The notes under the pieces: model-generated
The model's database searches: none
Told to the model about the DNA's origin: nothing
The model's input: the letters and a program-made list of their open reading frames with translations, nothing else
Part shown: positions 1 to 7,708 of the stretch, piece after piece
How positions within the stretch are numbered: position 1 is the stretch's first letter
How the letters are laid out: each line of letters begins with the position of its first letter
Source of the DNA: Clostridiales bacterium
GTDB taxonomy: Bacteria > Bacillota > Clostridia > Christensenellales > Aristaeellaceae
DNA: 16,081 nucleotides
NCBI GenBank assembly: GCA_012512355.1
Contig: JAAZEI010000345.1
Location: 1 to 16,081, forward strand
Direction of reading: 5' to 3'
Position numbers and translations under genes: made by a program

Positions 1-972
1 CTCATCAAAGTGGTGCTGATGCCTCTTGACATCAAAAATCGAAAAGGCATGAGAAAAATGGCGCAGATTCAGCCTGAGCTGAATAAACTTCAAGTAAAGT
101 ATGCCAATGACAAACAAAAGCTTCAGCAAAAACAACAGGAACTCATGCGCAAAGAGCGGTACAATCCAATGTCGGGCTGTTTGCCGATGCTGTTTCAAAT
201 GCCCATCCTTTTTGCGATGTTCGGAGCGATGCGTGCCTTGGCCAACGAGCAGATTGCTCATCAGGTTTTCACCTTTCTTTCGGGCGAAGTTCCTCAATAT
301 GAAGGATGGCTTTGGGTTAAAAACATCTGGATGGCTGATTCCCTGTTTGCACCTGTTGCCCCCAGCATCAATGCTATTCGCATGATACCCCTAGACATTT
401 GGCAGAAAGTTTCGCAGACTCTGACGCCTGCGCAAATTGAAGGTATTTTGCAGCATATTGCAAGCTCTGTGCCTGATTTTACCCCTGAAATGTTTAACTT
501 CAGCACGGCAGACAGCCTTAAAGCGCTGATGCCTCACATTAATATTGCTTTGCAGGCTATGCCTGAGTATATTTCTCAGGTAAAAGCGCTTCCCGGTTGG
601 GGAAATATCAACCTTTTTGTTACAAATCTGACAGTATACTTACAAAACAACGGCTTTTTGATTCTTCCCATTATGGCAGGATTGTCTCAGGTGCTGATGA
701 CCAAACTAACGCCCGGCGCATCTGGCGCCGCGCCGATCCCAACAGGAGAGCAAACAGGCACTGCCAGCACAGGTGCCGGGATGGGCAACTTTATGAAGTA
801 TTTTTTCCCGCTCTTCTCAGTGTATATCACTTTGACATCCAACGCAGGCTTTGCGCTGTACTGGGTAGTCAGTAACATGATGGCCACCGCTATGAGTTTC
901 CTGATAACCAGGCACTTTGACAAAACAGATAAAAGTGGCTCGCAGACCAAAGGAGCAGTGACAGTAACATGA
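1..972 (+). CDS. yidC: Membrane protein insertase YidC/OxaA/SpoIIIJ (5' truncated by window edge)
   Basis: This gene encodes the YidC/Oxa1 family insertase, which places proteins into the cytoplasmic membrane alone or with SecYEG. The reading frame is open from base 1, and the residues before the first possible start (GTG at 10) already belong to the conserved domain, so the N-terminus lies outside the window. Family hallmarks are a basic cytoplasmic hairpin (MRKMAQIQPELNKLQ, then a Lys/Gln-rich coiled stretch), the loop NPMSGCLPMLFQMPILFAMF, and C-terminal membrane segments (NGFLILPIMAGLSQVLMTKL; FFPLFSVYITLTSNAGFALYW). The tail is short and basic. Between the second and third of these membrane elements (about 340-640) lies an unusually long non-membrane insert. 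The stop codon overlaps the jag start by 4 nt (ATGA), a usual sign of coupled translation. Identification is very secure. Confidence 0.95.
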   Translation, partial: LIKVVLMPLDIKNRKGMRKMAQIQPELNKLQVKYANDKQKLQQKQQELMRKERYNPMSGCLPMLFQMPILFAMFGAMRALANEQIAHQVFTFLSGEVPQYEGWLWVKNIWMADSLFAPVAPSINAIRMIPLDIWQKVSQTLTPAQIEGILQHIASSVPDFTPEMFNFSTADSLKALMPHINIALQAMPEYISQVKALPGWGNINLFVTNLTVYLQNNGFLILPIMAGLSQVLMTKLTPGASGAAPIPTGEQTGTASTGAGMGNFMKYFFPLFSVYITLTSNAGFALYWVVSNMMATAMSFLITRHFDKTDKSGSQTKGAVTVT

Positions 973-2000
973 ATTCATACGAATCCACCGGTAAATCAGT
1001 TGAAGAAGCAATCTCTGAGGGGCTAAAACACCTTGGACTGAGTATAGGCGAAGTGAAGGTAGATATTCTCGAAGAGGGCTCCAAAGGATTATTTGGGCTT
1101 TTTGGAAGCAAACCCTCGCGTGTACGCCTGACAGTCAACAAAGAGGAAGAAAGCAGTTCAGTATTTGCCCAATCCCTCAGCAGTTATGATGCTCAGCAAT
1201 CCGCCAGCAAAGCCCGGCAAACTTCTGTAAAACCTCAAAGCAAGTTACAAAGCAAGCCCGAATCAAAACCTGTTGTTCCTGATCCCAAGCCAGTAACCAA
1301 AACAGCTGCAGCTGAAACAAAAGTTGTGCCCAAAGCAGCGGTTAGCAAGCCCAAAGCTGAAAAAACCCCAAGGGCTGAAAAAACCGACGACGGGAAGAAA
1401 GGTCAGGCACCAAAACAGCCCCGTGTTTCAAAGACATCAGCTCCCCGAAAAGTTCGTGAGCATGTACCTGCAGAGCCACTGGGGCCGGCAGAACAAAAAG
1501 ATCCGGAAAGCCTTGAGGGACTTGTCCAGAGCTTTCTACAGAACCTGACGAAACTGATGGATGTTCAGGTAAACGTGCACGTTCATACGGATAACGAAGG
1601 CAATATCCGCGTCAATATGCAGGGTGATACGCTGGGTATTTTGATTGGACGCCGCGGCGAAACACTGGATGCCCTGCAGTACCTGACAGGACTTCATCTC
1701 AACCGCGGGAAAGAGCAGTATGTCCGGGTTACTCTGGACAGTGAGGGCTACCGGGCAAAGCGTGAAGATGCTTTGGTCAGGCTTGCGACTCGCATGGCCA
1801 ACCGCGCCCAAAGGACAGGCAGAAGGGTCAGCCTTGAGCCAATGAACCCCTATGAACGCCGTATCCTGCACAGCGCGCTTCAAGACCATGAGGGGATTAC
1901 CACACATTCAGAAGGCGAAGAACCCAATCGCCATCTGGTCATTACCCCTAGCCGGGATGCCGCGCCAAAACAAGACGCAAAGAAGCCGCAAAAAGAGTAA
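969..2000 (+). CDS. jag: RNA-binding protein Jag/KhpB (SpoIIIJ-associated)
   Basis: Jag (KhpB/EloR) is a cytoplasmic RNA-binding protein encoded after yidC in most Bacillota; in studied species it pairs with KhpA and affects cell elongation and division. The 343-residue product shows the three expected parts. An N-terminal Jag_N domain spans about residues 1-55 (STGKSVEEAISEGL, then KGLFGLFGSKP). A long linker of about residues 60-185 is rich in Lys, Pro, Ala and Ser and looks disordered. The C-terminus holds a KH domain with its GxxG loop at G227-RR-G230 and an R3H domain with R297-x3-H301 and the conserved NPYERR. The ATG at 969 overlaps the yidC stop. No mnmE follows, unlike in many relatives. 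A perfect promoter lies just downstream at 2027, so transcription may restart there. Confidence 0.95.
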   Translation: MNSYESTGKSVEEAISEGLKHLGLSIGEVKVDILEEGSKGLFGLFGSKPSRVRLTVNKEEESSSVFAQSLSSYDAQQSASKARQTSVKPQSKLQSKPESKPVVPDPKPVTKTAAAETKVVPKAAVSKPKAEKTPRAEKTDDGKKGQAPKQPRVSKTSAPRKVREHVPAEPLGPAEQKDPESLEGLVQSFLQNLTKLMDVQVNVHVHTDNEGNIRVNMQGDTLGILIGRRGETLDALQYLTGLHLNRGKEQYVRVTLDSEGYRAKREDALVRLATRMANRAQRTGRRVSLEPMNPYERRILHSALQDHEGITTHSEGEEPNRHLVITPSRDAAPKQDAKKPQKE

Positions 2001-2026
2001 GCCAATGCCTTCAGGCAGGTTCAACA

Positions 2027-2055
2027 TTGACAGATTCTTTTATAATAGATATAAT
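2027..2055 (+). promoter_or_regulatory. Perfect consensus sigma-A promoter for yceD-rpmF(-valS)
   Basis: TTGACA at 2027-2032 and TATAAT at 2050-2055 are separated by exactly 17 nt, the full vegetative sigma-factor consensus. A second TATAAT at 2041-2046 is too close to the -35 (8 nt) to use it. The start site would fall near 2062, giving a leader of roughly 20 nt before the yceD ATG at 2085. Its strength fits a ribosomal protein operon. Confidence 0.85.
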
Positions 2056-2084
2056 ATTTCGCGTTGACGATTGGAGGAATGTGT

Positions 2085-2612
2085 ATGGCCATCGACATTA
2101 GCAAAGCTTTACGCAGTCCTGAAGAGCGTTTTCCCTTCACCTATGAATTATCCCTGCCGGCACAGGATATATTGGGTGAGATGGTACACTTTGATCCAGT
2201 GAAGATGGAAGGCGATTTTTACATGGCAGAGGGTAAACTTTATCTTCAGGGGCAGTTAACAACCGTAGCGCATAGCCGATGCAGCAAATGCCTTAACCCT
2301 GCCGATTACCCGGTAAACATCGATTTTCACGAGGTGTTTTACAATGCTCGTGATAAGAACCTGGATGAAGAATTTTTACCGGATGACTTGGATCGTTTCG
2401 CCTATGATGGGCCGCAGCTTGCGGTCGATCACCTGGCGTTGACGCTAGTGGTGCTTGATTTACCCATCCGCTTCCTATGTCAGGAAGATTGCAAGGGGAT
2501 TGAGGGTGCCACAGAATATTACCTGGGAACGGATACCGATCAGAATGAGCTTAAAATGCAGCGTCCTTTTTCGGCACTGCAGCAATTGCTGAACAAGGAT
2601 CAGGAGGTGTAA
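2085..2612 (+). CDS. yceD: YceD/DUF177 family ribosome-associated protein
   Basis: This is a DUF177 protein (YceD in E. coli, YlbN in Bacillus), a family found next to rpmF and linked to accumulation of 23S rRNA and the large ribosomal subunit. The start is ATG 2085, chosen because GGAGG at 2073-2077 sits 7 nt upstream; earlier in-frame TTG (2064) and ATG (2079) codons precede or crowd that site. This gives 175 residues, normal for the family. Conserved features are the CxxC at C66-x2-C69 (HSRCSKCLNP) followed by an acidic middle region, and LPIRFLCQEDCKG with C132-x3-C136. The further Cys pair often seen just after CKG (LCPxCG type) is absent here. The stop is 2 nt before the rpmF ATG, so the two are co-transcribed. 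Function is inferred from family and context. Confidence 0.88.
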   Translation: MAIDISKALRSPEERFPFTYELSLPAQDILGEMVHFDPVKMEGDFYMAEGKLYLQGQLTTVAHSRCSKCLNPADYPVNIDFHEVFYNARDKNLDEEFLPDDLDRFAYDGPQLAVDHLALTLVVLDLPIRFLCQEDCKGIEGATEYYLGTDTDQNELKMQRPFSALQQLLNKDQEV

Positions 2613-2614
2613 TC

Positions 2615-2806
2615 ATGGCTGTACCGAAGGGTAAAATCTCGCGTGCGCGCGGCCGAAAAGGTCGTACGCACTGGAAACTCCAGCTTCCCGCAATCGTTGC
2701 CTGCGCTCAGTGCAAGCAGATGAGGCTTGCTCACCGCGTGTGCAAGAATTGCGGCTATTACAACGGAGTAGAAGTAATCAAGATGGATGAAGCGGCAAAG
2801 GCCTAA
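2615..2806 (+). CDS. rpmF: 50S ribosomal protein L32
   Basis: Ribosomal protein bL32, 63 residues, a structural part of the 50S subunit. The N-terminus MAVPKGKISRARGRKGRTHW is typical. A zinc-ribbon is complete, with C30-x2-C33 and C43-x2-C46, so this is the zinc-binding (C+) form. AGGAGGTG at 2602-2609 overlaps the end of yceD and lies 5 nt before the ATG. The gene follows yceD directly, the classic pairing. No terminator is seen between its stop and the T-box that begins about 25 nt later, so read-through into the valS leader is likely. Confidence 0.97.
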   Translation: MAVPKGKISRARGRKGRTHWKLQLPAIVACAQCKQMRLAHRVCKNCGYYNGVEVIKMDEAAKA

Positions 2807-2829
2807 TCTCGCATTCTTGATGCCTGACG

Positions 2830-3033
2830 AAAAAGAGGAGTAAGTACAATCACCGCAAAGAGAGGCTTCTCATGGCTGAGAAGAAGCCGGGTAAGATTGA
2901 ACTGAATGTCGCTTTGGAGGGTGCGGTGAAGGCCGCGGGGTTCGCCCCTTAAAGCGAGCATGAGACAGCTTCGGCTGTAAAGCAAGGTGGTACCACGGGT
3001 CGCCCCGTCCTTTCAGAAGGATTGGGGCGCTTT
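2830..3033 (+). ncRNA. T-box riboswitch, valine (GUC specifier), upstream of valS
   Basis: A T-box leader senses uncharged tRNA and controls the downstream aminoacyl-tRNA synthetase. The T-box core AAGGTGGTACCACGG is at 2984-2998; its UGGU bulge (2988-2991) complements the ACCA end expected of tRNA-Val. Stem I can be drawn as AAAG 2832-2835 with CTTT 2912-2915, CAATC 2847-2851 with GATTG 2895-2899, and a distal hairpin around 2863-2888; AGTA and AGAGAGG elements are present. The specifier position reads GUC at 2908-2910 (GAATGTC), a valine codon matching valS. Two hairpins follow: GGGG-TTCG-CCCC at 2937-2948 and ACAGC-TTCG-GCTGT at 2965-2978. The terminator is CGCCCC...GGGGCG at 3001-3029 with inner TCCTT/AAGGA. 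Its U-tract (CTTTGCTGTTG) is poor. Pairings were drawn by eye. Confidence 0.93.
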
Positions 3034-3063
3034 GCTGTTGATGGATAAAGCGGAGGAAACAAA

Positions 3064-5712
3064 ATGGAAAACACGGCCAATAACATGGATAAAACCTATA
3101 ATCCGCAGGGAATTGAAAGGGACATCTATGATTCCTGGGAAAAATCTGGCGCATTCACAGCAAAAAGAGTAGAAGGGAAAAAACCTTTTACCATTGTGAT
3201 GCCTCCTCCCAACATAACAGGTCAACTGCACATGGGCCATGCTATGGATTGCCTGCTGCAAGATTCCTTGGCGCGTTATCACCGCATGAAAGGTGACCCC
3301 ACTTTGTGGCTGCCCGGCACCGATCACGCCTCCATCGCTACGGAAGTTAAAGTTGTAGAAAAATTGGCGGCGCAGGGTATAGATAAAAAGAGCATAAGCC
3401 GCGAAGAGTTTCTTGAGCATGCCTGGGAATGGAAAGAAGAGTACGGCGGTCGTATTACCCAGCAGCTGCGAAGGCTTGGTGCAAGCTGTGATTGGTCGCG
3501 AGAGCGTTTTACGCTGGATGAGGATTATTATGCGGCCGTTCGTGAAGTATTCGTACGAATGTATGAAAAAGGACTCATTTATCGAGGGAATCGTATTGTT
3601 AATTGGTGTTCGGTATGCCAGACAGCGCTTTCCGATGCTGAAGTAGAGCATGAGGAGCAGGCGTCTTTCCTATGGCACATCCGTTATCCCGCCAGTGATG
3701 GAGGAGAAGGGGTGGTTGTCGCGACAACGCGGCCGGAAACGATGCTGGGTGATACAGGCGTAGCTGTAAATCCCGAAGATAAGCGCTATATCCATTTGCA
3801 TGGTAAAACTGTGACGCTTCCCTTAAGCGGACGAAACATCCCTATTGTTGCTGACAGCTATGTAGATATCAGCTTTGGTACCGGCGCTGTGAAGATGACC
3901 CCTGCGCATGACCCCAATGATTTCGAAGTGGCTGAGCGAACGGGATTGGCTATTTTGAATGTGATTAACCCAGATGGCACAATGAACGATGCAGCCGGAA
4001 CTCGATATGCTGGCCTGAGTGCCCTTGATTGCCGGAAACTGGTGGTTGAAGACCTGCAGAAATTGGGGCTTATTATTAAAATTGAGCCATATACGCACCA
4101 AGTGGGCACCTGTTACCGCTGCCACACAACAGTGGATCCCCTCATTAGCCTGCAATGGTTTGTTCATATGGAGCCCTTGGCACAGCCTGCTATAGAAGCG
4201 GTTCGCAATAACCAAACCAAGTTTGTACCGGATCGGTTTTCCAAGGTTTACTTTAATTGGATGGAGAATATTCGGGACTGGTGCATCAGCCGTCAGCTCT
4301 GGTGGGGGCATCGAATCCCTGCCTGGTATTGTGAAAGCTGCGGTGAAATAATTGTTAGCCGCGAAGCGCCTGATATATGTCCCGTTTGCCAAAGCAGCCG
4401 TCTGAAGCAAGATGAAGATGTTTTGGATACCTGGTTTTCTTCTGCACTATGGCCTTTTGCCACCTTAGGATGGCCTGAAAATACGGATGATTTAAAATAT
4501 TTCTATCCCACTTCTACCTTGGTTACAGGATATGACATCATTTTTTTCTGGGTTGCGCGTATGATTTTCAGTGGTATTGAATACATGGGGGAAGTACCTT
4601 TTGATACGGTTTTGATCCATGGTTTGGTAAGAGATGCGCTGGGACGCAAGATGTCAAAGTCACTTGGTAACGGGATAGATCCTTTGGATATTATTGAAGC
4701 ATACGGTGCAGATGCGCTTCGCTTTTCCCTGTGTCAGGGCATTAGCCCCGGAGCAGATACGCGTTTTTCAACGGAACGTGTAGAGTCGGCTCGAAATTTT
4801 GCCAACAAAGTATGGAACGCTGCTAGGTTTGTGCTGATGAACCTGGAAGGCGAAGAATCTCTTGAAGGCAAGAGTCTGGGTCTTGCCGACAAGTGGATAC
4901 TCAGCCGCGCGATGGAAGCAATCAAAGAAATTGGTGAGCACTTTGAACAAAACGAGCATGGGCTGGCCGCTTCAAAAATATATGATTTTGCCTGGGGTGA
5001 ATTCTGCGACTGGTATATTGAACTTGCAAAAGCAGATTTATTTGGCGAAGATATACAGCGTAAACAGTCGGTTCGTGCGGTATTACAATTTGTTTTGGAA
5101 GCTTTACTCAAAATGCTGCACCCCTTCATGCCTTTTATCACAGAAGAGCTTTATCGCTATCTGCCGGGCAGAGAAGACGAAAGCTGCATGCTGTCCAAAT
5201 GGCCAATCTATGTACCTTCCCTTCACTTTGCTCATGACGCAGATCAAATGCAAGGCGTGATGGATATTATCAGGGCAGTCAGGAACCTGAGAGCGGAATT
5301 GAAAGTACAGCCCGGGCAAAAAGCAAGGCTGATGCTCAAAGCGCAGGGAGACTGGCATAGTACACTGGATGAGTCAAGACAGCATTTTATGCGTCTTGCT
5401 TCAGCATCATCAGTGGAACTTTTGGATGCGAGTGAGCAAATTGAAGGTAAAATAGTATCCGCAGTTACAAGTGCTGCTGAAATACTCATTCCCCTGGGTG
5501 ATCTGGTTGATTTTAAAAAAGAAATTCTCAGGATGCAAAAAGAATATGATAACTTGTCTGGGGAAATTATGCGCTCGCAGGCCAAACTAAACAATGATGG
5601 ATTTTTGAATAAAGCGCCGGAAAGCCTGGTCCTTGCTGAAAAGCAAAAACTGGAAGAGAATATGATGATGCTCAATACGATGGAACAGCGTCTGATTGAG
5701 ATGAAAAGTTAA
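3064..5712 (+). CDS. valS: Valyl-tRNA synthetase
   Basis: Class Ia synthetase that charges tRNA-Val with valine and edits misactivated threonine in the cytoplasm. The 882-residue length is normal. In order the sequence shows the HIGH-type motif H56-MGH59 (PPPNITGQLHMGH), the CP1 editing domain (TTRPETMLGDTGVAVNP and the TGAVKMTPAHDPNDFE stretch), a Cys-rich zinc knuckle (WYCESCGE...CPVCQ), DVLDTWFSSALWP, the KMSKS loop at 529-533 (GRKMSKSLGNGIDP), the anticodon-binding helical domain (HPFMPFITEELY), and a C-terminal coiled coil from about residue 815 that contacts tRNA. GGAGG at 3052-3056 lies 7 nt before ATG 3064. It sits behind the GUC T-box, so expression should rise when tRNA-Val is uncharged. 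Unlike in many Bacillota, folC does not follow; rsmH begins 1 nt after the stop. Confidence 0.98.
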   Translation: MENTANNMDKTYNPQGIERDIYDSWEKSGAFTAKRVEGKKPFTIVMPPPNITGQLHMGHAMDCLLQDSLARYHRMKGDPTLWLPGTDHASIATEVKVVEKLAAQGIDKKSISREEFLEHAWEWKEEYGGRITQQLRRLGASCDWSRERFTLDEDYYAAVREVFVRMYEKGLIYRGNRIVNWCSVCQTALSDAEVEHEEQASFLWHIRYPASDGGEGVVVATTRPETMLGDTGVAVNPEDKRYIHLHGKTVTLPLSGRNIPIVADSYVDISFGTGAVKMTPAHDPNDFEVAERTGLAILNVINPDGTMNDAAGTRYAGLSALDCRKLVVEDLQKLGLIIKIEPYTHQVGTCYRCHTTVDPLISLQWFVHMEPLAQPAIEAVRNNQTKFVPDRFSKVYFNWMENIRDWCISRQLWWGHRIPAWYCESCGEIIVSREAPDICPVCQSSRLKQDEDVLDTWFSSALWPFATLGWPENTDDLKYFYPTSTLVTGYDIIFFWVARMIFSGIEYMGEVPFDTVLIHGLVRDALGRKMSKSLGNGIDPLDIIEAYGADALRFSLCQGISPGADTRFSTERVESARNFANKVWNAARFVLMNLEGEESLEGKSLGLADKWILSRAMEAIKEIGEHFEQNEHGLAASKIYDFAWGEFCDWYIELAKADLFGEDIQRKQSVRAVLQFVLEALLKMLHPFMPFITEELYRYLPGREDESCMLSKWPIYVPSLHFAHDADQMQGVMDIIRAVRNLRAELKVQPGQKARLMLKAQGDWHSTLDESRQHFMRLASASSVELLDASEQIEGKIVSAVTSAAEILIPLGDLVDFKKEILRMQKEYDNLSGEIMRSQAKLNNDGFLNKAPESLVLAEKQKLEENMMMLNTMEQRLIEMKS

Positions 5713-5713
5713 T

Positions 5714-6652
5714 ATGGAAAACGAAAAATCGTTTTCACATATTCCGGTGATGCTGGATGCCGTCATTGACGCCTTACAGCTTACAGTGGGTGGCGTCTAC
5801 GCGGATGGCACCTTGGGCGGAGGCGGACATAGCGAACAGATTCTTCAAAGGATAGGCGATTCCGGCAAAGTTTATGGAATTGATCGCGATACCCAGGCGA
5901 TAGAGGCCGCCACTAAAAGATTGGGGTTTTATCCCGGCTTTAAGGCAATCCACGGTAATTTTCACAATATCAAAACATTGCTGCAAGGCATTGAGCTTAA
6001 TGGCGGCCTGCTGGACCTGGGGGTATCATCATATCAGCTGGATACTCCGCAGCGTGGTTTTTCCTATCATGAGAATGCCTTGCTTGATATGCGAATGGAT
6101 ACCAGCCAGGGGATGACAGCTTCTCAGTGGCTGATGCAGACAGATGAGCGCAGCATTGCGCAGGCTCTATATGACTATGCTGATGAGCGCTGGGGAGCCA
6201 GAATCGCTAAAATTATCGTAGAACTGCGAGAAGAAAGCCCATTTGAAACCACAGCTGATTTGGTTCGCGCGGTTGACAAAGCTATCCCCAAGGCTATCAG
6301 ACAAAAAGACAGTGGTCATCCTGCCAGAAGAACCTTTCAGGCAGTTCGCATCGCAGTGAATAATGAGCTCAATCCCTTGGCTCAGTCTCTTGAGGACTGG
6401 GCAGAAATGCTGGTTGCGGGCGGGCGTCTGTGTGTGATAAGTTTTCATTCCATTGAAGATCGCATTGTTAAAAAGACTTTTAACACCTTGAGAAACCCCT
6501 GCATCTGCCACCCCAAAGCGCCCATTTGCACCTGCGGCCTGAAACCAACAGCCAAAGTGCTGTTTGGGGGTGCTGTCAAACCCGACAGCCTTGAAATCCA
6601 GCACAATAGTCGGGCAAGAAGCGCTATCTTAAGGGTGATTGAGAAGTTATAG
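5714..6652 (+). CDS. rsmH: 16S rRNA (cytosine-1402-N4)-methyltransferase RsmH
   Basis: RsmH (MraW) uses S-adenosylmethionine to methylate N4 of C1402 in the decoding centre of 16S rRNA. The 312-residue product has the SAM site DGTLGGGGHS at 31-40, DLGVSS at 101-106 followed by QLDTPQRGFSY, RTFQAVRIAVNNELN near 206-220, and ISFHSIEDRIVK near 242-253. A four-Cys cluster (C263, C265, C272, C274), common in this family, is intact. ATG 5714 is 1 nt after the valS stop and has no clear Shine-Dalgarno, so translation is probably coupled to valS. The usual home of rsmH is the division/cell-wall cluster after mraZ; here it is instead beside rsmI, which acts on the same nucleotide. Confidence 0.96.
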   Translation: MENEKSFSHIPVMLDAVIDALQLTVGGVYADGTLGGGGHSEQILQRIGDSGKVYGIDRDTQAIEAATKRLGFYPGFKAIHGNFHNIKTLLQGIELNGGLLDLGVSSYQLDTPQRGFSYHENALLDMRMDTSQGMTASQWLMQTDERSIAQALYDYADERWGARIAKIIVELREESPFETTADLVRAVDKAIPKAIRQKDSGHPARRTFQAVRIAVNNELNPLAQSLEDWAEMLVAGGRLCVISFHSIEDRIVKKTFNTLRNPCICHPKAPICTCGLKPTAKVLFGGAVKPDSLEIQHNSRARSAILRVIEKL

Positions 6653-6688
6653 TTTTCTCAAATTGACGCTTTATGCCAGGAGGCCAAT

Positions 6689-7555
6689 ATGCTCTACGTT
6701 GTGGCAACCCCCATTGGAAATTTAGGTGATATGAGCCCAAGGGCTATAAAGACTCTTGAAGAGGTTGATTTAATTGCGGCTGAAGATACGCGCCATAGTA
6801 TCAAACTGCTGAATCATTTTGATATTCACACCCCATTGACGAGTTTGCACGAACACAACGAACAGAGCAAATCTCAAAGCCTGGTGCGCAAAATGATAGA
6901 AGAAGGAATCAATATCGCTTTAATCAGCGATGCAGGAACACCAGCCATATCTGATCCTGGCGCTCTGTTTGTCAAGGCAGCAACGCAGGCTGGCATAGAA
7001 ACATTGACGATACCGGGTCCCTCAGCAGCCATAGCAGCTCTGAGTATCAGCGGCTTTAATCAGCCGTCATTTACTTTTTATGGGTTTTTACCAAGAGATT
7101 CAAAATCTCTTCGTGAGAAGCTGAAATCAATGGGGGGTAAAGATGAGCTGGCAATTATACATGAGTCTCCTTTCAGGGTAAAAAAGCTGCTTCAGACGAT
7201 ATTGGAAAGTCTGGGTGACCTTCCGCTGTCACTAAGCTGTGATTTGAGCAAATTGCATGAACTAACCATCAGAGGGACGGTTTCTCGGGTGCTGGAGGCT
7301 TTCAAAGCCAATGATAAGGCAGAAAAAGGGGAATACGTAGTCGTTGTTGATTTATCAGAAACAAAAAAAGATATGGAAGCTGCGCGCGAGGACATTGCTT
7401 TGGAAGCGAGGTTACTGTCTATCCTATTGCAAGGCCGCGACATGCAGCAAGCAATGAAAGAGCTGATAAATGATGGAGAACGCAAGAATGCTGTATATGC
7501 CGCATCTCTGCACCTAAAATCTCTGCTGAGGGATGACTGCCCGCATTTATCCTAA
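6689..7555 (+). CDS. rsmI: 16S rRNA (cytidine-1402-2'-O)-methyltransferase RsmI
   Basis: RsmI (YraL) is a tetrapyrrole-methylase-fold enzyme that adds the 2'-O-methyl group to C1402 of 16S rRNA, completing m4Cm1402 together with RsmH. The 288 residues begin LYVVATPIGNLGDMSPRA and contain AAEDTRHS, the ISDAGTPAISDPG loop and the IPGPSAAIAALSISG segment, all typical. The C-terminal part, QAMKELINDGERKNAVYAAS, matches the small helical C-terminal domain of the family. AGGAGG at 6678-6683 lies 5 nt before ATG 6689, which fixes the start. The gap after rsmH is only 36 nt with no terminator, so the two are probably co-transcribed. No clear terminator follows the stop. Confidence 0.96.
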   Translation: MLYVVATPIGNLGDMSPRAIKTLEEVDLIAAEDTRHSIKLLNHFDIHTPLTSLHEHNEQSKSQSLVRKMIEEGINIALISDAGTPAISDPGALFVKAATQAGIETLTIPGPSAAIAALSISGFNQPSFTFYGFLPRDSKSLREKLKSMGGKDELAIIHESPFRVKKLLQTILESLGDLPLSLSCDLSKLHELTIRGTVSRVLEAFKANDKAEKGEYVVVVDLSETKKDMEAAREDIALEARLLSILLQGRDMQQAMKELINDGERKNAVYAASLHLKSLLRDDCPHLS

Positions 7556-7672
7556 TAACTTTAAATTAAATTGATAAATGCATTAACGATCAAATCCTCA
7601 ATCATTGTTGATATAATTTCGTGTTTAGCCTAAAATAAACTTTATGAAACATGATTCAGGATCCGTCTTAGC

Positions 7673-7702
7673 TTTACAAGCATCACTTGGCTTTGTTATA
7701 AT
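7673..7702 (+). promoter_or_regulatory. Probable promoter for panT-coaX
   Basis: TTTACA at 7673-7678 and TATAAT at 7697-7702 have an 18-nt spacer, and TG at 7694-7695 makes an extended -10 (TGtTATAAT). The start would lie near 7709, leaving a leader of about 140 nt. A second extended -10 (TGaTATAAT, 7609-7617) without a good -35 is an alternative upstream start. The rest of 7556-7672 is AT-rich and holds nothing else I can support. Confidence 0.6.
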
Positions 7703-7708
7703 TAATTT

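Noticed and set aside
2850..2929. Perfect 8-bp complement TCACCGCA (2850-2857) with TGCGGTGA (2922-2929) as the T-box stem I base
   Set aside because: This pairing would leave the AGTA element outside the stem and would not form the usual specifier loop. The AAAG/CTTT plus CAATC/GATTG fold puts GUC where expected, so I prefer it, though the 8-bp pairing could be an alternative state.
3013..3651. A 212-codon open frame on the - strand opposite valS
   Set aside because: It is antisense to the strongly conserved valS N-terminus and T-box, and its product shows no recognisable family features.
3823..4410. A 195-codon - strand open frame opposite valS
   Set aside because: It is a shadow of the valS editing domain with no independent support such as a ribosome binding site or known motif.
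7571..7593. TTGAT/ATCAA hairpin after rsmI as a terminator
   Set aside because: The stem is only 5 bp with a 13-nt loop and no T-run follows.
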